Shown here piece after piece: positions 56,599 through 64,000 of a stretch of 64,000 nucleotides of DNA; positions within the stretch are counted from its first letter, which is position 1; each line of letters starts with the position of its first letter. Origin of the DNA: Theropithecus gelada (taxonomy: Eukaryota; Chordata; Mammalia; Primates; Cercopithecidae); contig NW_020257756.1 in NCBI RefSeq assembly GCF_003255815.1, positions 1,028,210-1,092,209 of the forward strand. Direction: 5' to 3'. Under the pieces are notes generated by a model. It made no database searches, was not told the DNA's origin, and saw only the letters and a program-made list of their open reading frames with translations. Made by a program: the position numbers and the translations under genes.

Positions 56599-59500
56599 GT
56601 TTGTTCCTTATTTTTTTTTAAATAGTAATATCAGACATTACCTTTCACAAATTGAGGTAAGTTAATTATATTTATGTAGGAGTGTCAGACCCAGCCCTTC
56701 AGTTATTAAAATTGTCAGTGTTTTTTTATTTCAAATATCAACAGTATCAATGAGTATGCATATTTTAAGCTTCTCTTTTCTTGTTTGCTTAAAACAATTA
56801 TTTTGTTGAAGAAAGATTCTTTCTAAATTTTGTTGATGAATATTGCGAGTTATTCCAAATCTAGATATCTTGCCAGGTGAAGAACACATATGCCATGCAG
56901 TCTCATATGACAACCTACTTATTCATTCTTGAGAAAATTTCCTGCAAAATAATCACTTGTCTACTGGAAAAATGGGCAAGTTGGAAATTCAATTAGGCAA
57001 TTTTGCAACATGACATACTTTTGAAGAGCTTTGTAGTTTTACACAGTATTCAGGAGAAGATTTTTGCTTATTTACAATGTGTATATTCTTTCTAGAATCC
57101 ATAAGCATTGTAAATAGCATATTTTAGATTCTAAATTACGAACTTCTCAGTACAAACATAGAGAAAACTCAAAATCAACACCTATAAAATTCAACCATTT
57201 AATTTTGAGTGAAAAAGAATTGCAGAACTAAATGTAAAACCTGATATCATTTATATGTGCTAAACAGGAATGTCAGTTCTATACAATGTTTGTAGTTGTA
57301 TTTAGGTTCAGTAAAAAGACAAAGACTGCCGGTAGATGGTATATGACACATTATTCTTATTTTCATGTAGGCAGAATTGGCACTCCCTTCTGCAAAAGTA
57401 ACATTGTTCAAGTATGTGGCCATACAAGAGTGACTGAAGATATGGTCCTGAGGAATTCGCTGAGGAATTCCCTCACGGAATTCCTGTTATGTTGTAGGTG
57501 TTATCCTGGTAGGCGTGGCACTAAGCGGGTGTAAGGATAAAACCTTTGCATTGTCTTATGTTGCATGATTTTTTTCCCTGTGATTTGTGCCAGCATTTTA
57601 ATTAGTAAATTTGCTAATTTTCTTTCTCTACTAGCAGTCATCAGCCTTTATTCCTGACATAATACTCGGAGTAAAAAGATTAAGGATAAAAGATACAGAT
57701 CAGAAAATAGACACTCTAAAAGTTTATTCCAAATATAATTTAATTTAAAATGCTTCCTCTTAAAAATACTGAATATAACTCTCTAGGTTTCTTCCTCCCT
57801 TTTAAATTATGATGCTACCATATATCTGTGGCAATAAAACACACGTTTTGTTTTATAGCATGAACTTCTTTATAACAGTGCTTCATGTATTAATTTCAAG
57901 TTTCTGGGAAGAATATAAAGCACTTTTCATTGTTCCCATAATTTGTTCTCTTTCCATTGTTTTCCTATTAGATTTCACTGCATGCATAATTATGCAAAAT
58001 ATGTAATTCTAAAAATATACTAAAGAAATGCTACATACATGTATCAAAGTGGTTTTACAATTTTGGGACACCTATACAATCTTAGCCAGTCTACTTACTT
58101 TTAGACATAGTGTGGAATACTTTATTTCTAGCGGCAATTCTAATTTTTAATCCTCTGTTTTCATCATATGACTTTAATGAAGGCTAAGTAACCAGAGTAG
58201 AGGTTAAAAGGCCAGACCACTCCTAGCTGTCTTTTTCAGGTCTTGAACATTGTAAGTCACCCATGATTCTCAATATGATTTATTGGGTTGACAACAAAAC
58301 AAAACAAAACGCTTCTTCAAAGTCCAAACTTATGTAAATAAAGTGTAGCATTTCAGTCTTATGGATATCTCCATGCTGTAGATTCTTTTAAACAAACCCT
58401 TTAAAGGAGTTGTTTTAGGATTTTCATCAAAACACCAGTATCTTCTAAACAAAGTGTGTAGTTACCCTGAAGACCTGCTCTAAGTTCTTAAAGGACTTTT
58501 CTTAAAAGAAAGACCTGAGGAGCGAGAAAGGAGGGGTTGAGATGTGAAAATCCTGACAGATACAGTGTGAAAATGAGTATTAATTATACCTTCCATTAAA
58601 AAATTATTAGAATGAATTTTTATTTACAAATAAATTGTTTTATCCAGTAGCGCATAATTAACTTTTCTTAATTGGACAGGGCTTATGCATTAGGATAATA
58701 ATAAATAAATAAAAGAATTAGCAACATTCCATGTTAGTCTTTCCTGAGTTAGTTCTTAAACGTCTGCATTCTCATAGCCATAAAACAAATTCTGAGACTC
58801 TCTCTAGAAATCTCTTTGACCTTGGGCCTCAGCTTCGTAATTTTTTATTCTGAGCCTTTTGGTATCACACAGAGAAGAGAATCTTTCTAGGAATTATTTT
58901 GCTGTTCAAATATACTGGAAAAGTGGCAGTATTGCTTAAGTACAAGTTTTTTTTTTTTTTTTCATAAAAGAAACAGTTTGCTAGTGTGTCATAGCTAGGG
59001 AAGGAAGCTGAATTGCAAAGACAGCAATGTTTATTCTTCACACCACATTATTTTCTAGCATTATTAGCTTTAAATACAACTGCAATTCTGACAGCAATAG
59101 ACAAGTCAGAAAAAAATCTGCCTCTATCTTTTAATTTCATAGAAGACAGTACTATCTGACTTTGGGAAAATATCTGACAATATCTTCAGGAATAAATCAG
59201 ATGGTTTTCTTTTGTACAATGAAGTTTATTTTACAAGATGAGAGCTTGATAGGCCCATATTGGTTTTGTTTATCCTGGCTGTGGGGAAGGTCTCTGTGCT
59301 CTGTTTCTGATAAATTTCTCCTTGTTTTGAGTTATGACAGATATTCCTTTGAATATGCTATATGAAAATATTCTAGCAGCAAACCAAGAATATCTAACCT
59401 TATTTATGTCTCTATTCTATTCTTAAACACAAACAGCTGTGCACACATACATCTGTCTCATGTCTGACCAAGTACTGCTGTCCAGGACTTCATATACACA

Positions 59501-60362
59501 AATAAATGTTCCCCCTTTTATGGGAAATCATGGCTGGCACAGCAGGAGTTTTGAAACCCACATGCATTTTTCATATCTTACTTGCACAAACAAAAAGAAG
59601 AAAAATACAGGCAAACCAGGTTTGAAATTGCTGACTTTAAAGTCAGTACAGAATGGCTGAAGAATTCTTATTTTGAATAAATAAATAAATAAATAGAGTA
59701 TGTATGAAAAAAATTACAATTTGACGAATTAGAGCCAAAGTTATGCCTTTTCTATGGAAAAGGAAAAGTAATTCTAAAGTCTTCATTAGGGTACCTTTCT
59801 GTATGATCTTAGGAAAAAAAAACTTGCTAACTGATGAGTAGTGCAATCAGATGAAGGAAACGGCTGACACATTTCTTAGTTCCATTATTAAACACTTTGA
59901 GAACTCATAGGCCAAGCTGAGATTCAAGAAGTTCCCCCATTCTAATGATAGGAGATACATTTATTTTTCTTTCATTCATTGTGCTTGAATGTGTTCCCTA
60001 ACTTTCTCTAATAAATAGGAACTGCTTTTATAATTAGTAAAAACAGTTTTTAAAAATTAGTTTTCCATAATTTGCCTAGACTTTGACAGACTAAGCTAAC
60101 TATATAAAAGTAAATGCTCAGCATTTAAAATATATATATTACTATATTGATATATCTTTAGAAAAGTTTTTTGTTCTTCATTTCGCCTCATCTGGAAAAG
60201 CAAAATCACACTGCCTTGGAGAAGTGATTTCAAAATGATATGAGCAAATGGAAGCAAGTGGCAGAATACATAGTGGCAAGTGAGATGCCAAGAAAAGCTC
60301 CTGCAAATGCTACCTAGTTCTTCATCATTGCTTTATTTATAGTTATGTTATAGCCAATGGGT
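56599..60362. other. Long AT-rich stretch without a recognised gene or named repeat
   Basis: Nothing is supported as a gene. Small features: three GAATTC sites within 31 bp at 57453-57483, an ACAAAACAAAAC run near 58290, a T-run at about 58949-58961, and an AAAT tetranucleotide run at 59675-59696. Confidence 0.5.
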
Positions 60363-60430
60363 CTGTTTTGTTTGGAGTATTCACTTATACATTAATCTGC
60401 TTTGTTTGGAGTATTCATTTATATATCAAT
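60363..60430. repeat. 34-bp tandem duplication
   Basis: Two adjacent 34-bp units share CTGNTTTGTTTGGAGTATTC followed by AYTTATA-type ends. They differ at a handful of positions, so the duplication is not very recent. Confidence 0.85.
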
Positions 60431-60796
60431 TATACACTTCAACACCAGCCAAGCAATATATGTAGGGAACTTTGGAATATTTCTTAAAAATTCATAATTA
60501 CTTCTATTCTTATTGCCAGCTCAAGATGGCAGACAGGGCACATGTGTTTAACATACCCTTCTCTTTAACATCATTAAATTGTAGAAAAGGTATATTAAAG
60601 AAAATAAGGCCACAACAGTTCAGGACCATCAGTGGCTCAGAGACTATGAGAAATCTCAGCTGAGCTGACAAACAGATATGAAATTTAAATTTTTTGAAGG
60701 ATAAAACAGTGGGAATCCATTCTTTCTGATAGAGCTTCTAATAGCTCTGTTTTGGGCAGTTATGGGAAGAAAGAAAGAGTTATCATTTGATTAAGG
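60431..60796. other. No gene or classifiable repeat seen
   Basis: AT-rich, unclassified. Confidence 0.4.
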
Positions 60797-60935
60797 ACCG
60801 GGAGGCTGCAGCAGGAGGATCACTTGAGCCTGGGAGTTGGAGGCTGCAGAGAGCCATGATTGTGGCACTGCAATCCAGCCTGCACTACTCTGTCTCTAAA
60901 ATAAATACATAAATAATAAAAAAGAAAAAAGGACA
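60797..60935 (+). mobile_element. 5'-truncated Alu, right-monomer piece
   Basis: GGGAGGCTGCAGCAGGAGGA, GATCACTTGAGCCTGGGAGT, CCATGATTGTGGCACTGCAA, then an A-rich AATAAATACATAAAT tail. Confidence 0.82.
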
Positions 60936-61579
60936 CAAGTTGTCAATTCAGGAAAAAAGAGGAAAAAGGAAACCACAGAGAGCATAGGCCCTGTCTGATT
61001 ATCTTGGAGACAAAATCAGCTTGTAGTCCTGATGGTTATTCTGCCCAACGTCCATGTGAAAAGGTGTTCAGCCTCAGTAGTGTTGGTGCTCTGCAGCCAA
61101 GGACCACCAGGAACACACCTCTGGTTGAACAAGTTGGGTTGATGACTTGTGCTGAGGGAGAACACTCACTATGGTAAGCTGGGAGGCATCTCAGCTGAGA
61201 CTTGTTATGGATTTAGGTTCATGTTCAGTGATTTGGGTGAGTGTTTTAAAAGTACAACTGACTTTGTTCTGAATTGGATGCTGTTTGGAAGTGGGGTAAT
61301 TATATGATTGGGTATTTTATTAAATATTATCTAGAAGGAAGGAAATATAGAATGAATAGAAAGGTATAATTGGTAAAGAAGCAACACACATATTAGCCAG
61401 AGTAGACGTGTGATTGGTAATTTTTGCTGGTTAAACAATGTCCATATTTTTGTCTATTTTCAAACATGATTATATAGTACTCCTGCTTTTTGTCCTGATT
61501 TATCACAGCCACAGATGGCCTTGTTTGATGTTGATGTTGTATGAAATTGTTTACATTCAACTTGAGAGAAACAAGGCCT
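60936..61579. other. No gene or classifiable repeat seen
   Basis: Unclassified sequence. Confidence 0.4.
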
Positions 61580-62085
61580 AACTATAATAGGAAAAAGATG
61601 GAAACAACTTAGATCTCCATCAGCAGGAGAAAATGCATATCAAACAATATAAAGCTTACAAAAATCAAAATTACATATACAGCACATAATTTTTAAAAAT
61701 CGACCAAAATTGTATATACAAAACAGAATTTTTAAGAAACATACATAACAAATAATACATTGTTAATGAATGATGAAAATATATTAATTTTAAATATATC
61801 TCTATATAAATATATTGATTATGATGAAAGTATAAAATGTTTATGAATATAATAAGTACAAATTTAAAATTGTGGTTAAATCTGGGAAGGAAAGAAAGTG
61901 AACTGAGGAATGGGTACACTGTGGGCTTCAAATCTGAAATATTTCATTTTAAAAAGATTTTTAAAGAAGTTGTGTCAAAAATGCCAATATTCGATGAAAT
62001 TGGGCTGTCAGTATATGAATGGAATGTTTATTTCATTATTTTTTATATTTGATGCTTGATTTTTTTCATAATTTTAGAGAATTAA
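61580..62085 (+). mobile_element. Old LINE-1 (L1M) 3' end
   Basis: AGATGGAAACAACTTAGATC and TCCATCAGCAGGAGAAAATG are the L1M lead-in. AAATCTGGGAAGGAAAGAAA, GTGGGCTTCAAATCTGAAAT and TGATGCTTGATTTTTTTCAT follow the L1M 3' UTR order. It is diverged. Confidence 0.55.
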
Positions 62086-63074
62086 ATCACAGTTTCAGCA
62101 ACTCACACGTCAAAATCTTTTGGAATTTTCTGCTTCAGCCTCTGTTTCTTTGGAGAAAATCTGCTCAGAGCTCCCTATGGTGAAAAATAATATCCTTCCA
62201 AGAGGGATCTGTTCAACTTATGTGGGCATTAAAGGTAGACTTTAGACAGAGTCTAAATAGAATGAGTTTGTTCCTGTCCTTGAAGTCCTTGAAGAAAGAG
62301 GAAGAGGAGGGGGAGCAGAAAAGGGGAAGAGCCTAATGTCTAAAAACAAACAGCTTGGTCAACTACTTGCCAGAAATCCCAGTTGAGTTATGCAAGCCTT
62401 TAAGAATTTCAGCTAACACATCCTGTTTATGTCATTAGCAGATATAAATGCTCCCCCAGGTAGTAATTTAAATGTGGTTTAGGATACTTGTATGAAGAAT
62501 TGGAATTATCAGATTAAGGTGGCAGGGTGGAATGTTAGCAATTCAACTGGTCTGATCCAGTTCCGGGGTTCAGTTCATCTGGTTAGGCCCTAATACTATG
62601 TATTTTCAGAAAGTTGGAAAAACCATGAAAATCCACTCTAGTGACAGGAAATGTTATTTTTGTATAATCATAATAAATCTCACTTTCTGGAGTGAAATAT
62701 CACTTCTCAAAACAACATCTTTAATATGTGAGACTTTTCTTTTTAATTGAATATTTTTAAAAACTATTTTCCTTCAATAGCATATTATGTTTAGGAAAAG
62801 TGCAGTAATCTTACAAGTTGATCTGAGCTCTGATGGTTGCTGATCACTTGTTTCTTGTTTCTTTTTGCAATTAAAGCTGCTTAGCTTTTACTTTACTTTG
62901 AGTTTAGTTACGGACAGATTTTTTTGTATACTGTTGAGTATTACTTCACTATCAAAGAAAAGTGAAAATCATTATGAGTTCATTTGCAAATTTTACTCTG
63001 AGACTTGACAGGTTTCAGGCCATATATTTGTGAACCTGAATATCTGCGACAGGTCTCAGTTAATTTAGAAAGTT
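62086..63074. other. No gene or classifiable repeat seen
   Basis: A GAGGAAGAGGAGGGGGAGCA purine run lies at 62298. Otherwise unclassified. Confidence 0.45.
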
Positions 63075-63391
63075 CATTTTTTTATTTTTATTTTTATGTT
63101 TACTTAGCCAGAGTCTCACTCTGTCAACCAGGCTGGAGTGCAGCGGCGCGATCTTGGCTCACTACAGCATCTGCCTCCCAGATTCAAGTGATTCTCCTAC
63201 CTCAGCCTCCCGAGTAGAGTAGCTGGGATTATAGGCACATGCCAGCACACCTGGCTAATTTTTGTATTTTTAGTAGAGATGGGGTTTCACCATGTTGACC
63301 AGGCTGGTCTTGAACTTCTGATGTCAAGTGATCCTCCCGCCTCAGGCTCCCAAAATTCTGGGATTACAGGCATGAGTCACTGCACCCGGCC
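63075..63391 (-). mobile_element. Alu element, antisense
   Basis: Complete reverse Alu with an ATTTTT-rich head and CACTGCACCCGGCC end. The 8-bp target duplication AGAAAGTT is at 63067-63074 and 63392-63399. A small internal duplication (GAGTA GAGTA) interrupts the left monomer. Confidence 0.94.
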
Positions 63392-63399
63392 AGAAAGTT

Positions 63400-63757
63400 T
63401 GTTTTGTAAGATTGAGCACACAAACCTGTGACACAGCCTCAGGAGGTTGTGACATGTGCCTAAGGTGGTCAGGGCACAGCTTGGTTTTATACATTTTAGA
63501 GAGACACGAGACATCAATCAACATATGGAAGATGAAAAGATGAACATTGGTTAGGTCTGGAAAGGTGGGACAACTTGAAGCAGAAGTCTGGGAGTGGCTT
63601 GCAGGTAATAGCTAGATAAGAAATAAACGGTTGCCTTCTTTTGAGTTTCTGATTAGCCTCTCCAAAGGAGGCAATCAGATGTATATTTATCTCAGTGAGC
63701 AGAGGGGTGACTTTGTGTAGAATGTGAGACAGGTTTGCCCTAAGAAGTTCCCAGTTT
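63400..63757. mobile_element. Probable retroviral LTR or internal fragment
   Basis: GTGGTCAGGGCACAGCTTGG, CGAGACATCAATCAACATAT, GTGGGACAACTTGAAGCAG, CAAAGGAGGCAATCAGATG and GAGCAGAGGGGTGACTTTG form a block I recognise as dispersed ERV-derived sequence. I cannot give orientation or family with confidence. Confidence 0.45.
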
Positions 63758-64000
63758 TGAGAGGGGAAGCTGGCTAGGCTTCTGGGTCTGGTGGGGACTT
63801 GAAGAACTTTTCTGTCTAGCTAAAGGATTGTAAATGCGTCAATCAGCACTCTGTGTCTAGCTAAAGATTTGTAAACACACCAATCAACACTCTGTAAAAT
63901 GGACCAATCAGCAGGATGTGGGCGGGGCCAAATAAGGGAATAAAAGCAGGCCACCCAAGCCAACCGCCTCAGACTCACGTCCCATTCCAAGGTGTGGTGG
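63758..64000 (+). mobile_element. LTR12 (HERV9-type LTR), 5' part, cut by the window edge
   Basis: Begins TGAGAGGGGAAGCTGGCTAG and GGTCTGGTGGGGACTTGAAG, then the repeating CTAGCTAAAGGATTGTAAAT and CCAATCAGCACTCTG units. It continues to a promoter-like end GGGCGGGGCCAAATAAGGGA and AATAAAAGCAGG. This is the LTR12 signature. The 3' end and any internal HERV9 lie outside the window. Confidence 0.9.
63838..63970 (+). promoter_or_regulatory. LTR12 core promoter elements
   Basis: Two CCAATCA boxes (63880-63886 and 63904-63910), a GC box GGGCGGGGCC (63920-63929) and a TATA-like AATAAAAG (63939-63946) lie in the order expected of an active pol II promoter. A start site about 25-30 bases further right is inferred. 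Transcription would run out of the window. Confidence 0.75.

Noticed and set aside
1..64000. CRISPR arrays, operons, tRNA or rRNA genes, phage genes
   Set aside because: No spaced direct-repeat array, no compact gene clusters, no cloverleaf or rRNA core was seen, and composition is primate.

Overview
This window is primate, most likely human, nuclear DNA. It is AT-rich and holds short split exons separated by large introns. The repeats are the standard primate set: Alu J/S/Y-type copies, LINE-1, MIR and LINE-2 fossils, MaLR (THE1/MST) LTRs, MADE1, MER2, MER5-type hAT copies and a HERV9-type LTR12. There are no bacterial-style operons, CRISPR arrays or phage genes. Family names were assigned by reading, without a database search.

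Left third (1 to about 22,000): the 3' end of a protein-coding gene on the + strand. Five coding exons (164-255, 790-923, 6264-6355, 18908-19012, 21238-21327) have AG/GT borders and join in phase into an open 170-codon reading frame ending in TGA. The product is the C-terminal part of a GON domain, the signature of the ADAMTS9/ADAMTS20/GON-1 secreted metalloproteases, and I assign it to ADAMTS20. The introns carry Alu, LINE-1, LINE-2, MIR and hAT copies and one solo LTR. The younger intronic insertions are all antisense to the gene.

Middle (about 22,000 to 49,000): I find no gene of the host. The region is layered mobile DNA: an Alu, MIRs, a MaLR element with both LTRs (29094-31442), an AluJ-type copy, an antisense ERV1-type solo LTR with a CAAC target duplication (33095-33722), a decayed ERVL-type pol region (about 33990-36120), MER5 and other hAT fossils, a complete MER2 (40254-40557), an Alu plus a free left monomer, and a rearranged LINE-1 (43556-48135). 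A 61-nt retro-insert with a perfect 15-bp target duplication lies at 41173-41263.

Right third (about 49,000 to 64,000): also without a recognised gene. It holds an AluY, two more MaLR LTRs (one solo copy with a CTTAC duplication), a GT/GA microsatellite, a palindromic DNA-transposon fossil inside a MIR, an exact 80-bp MADE1 hairpin, further Alu pieces, and at the right edge the start of an LTR12 promoter pointing out of the window.

Functionally, the only host product encoded is the end of one secreted protease. Everything else is intron, 3' flank or mobile DNA. I found no convincing undescribed system. The most useful leads are the small retro-insert, the nested palindrome in a MIR, the MADE1 hairpin and the LTR12 promoter.
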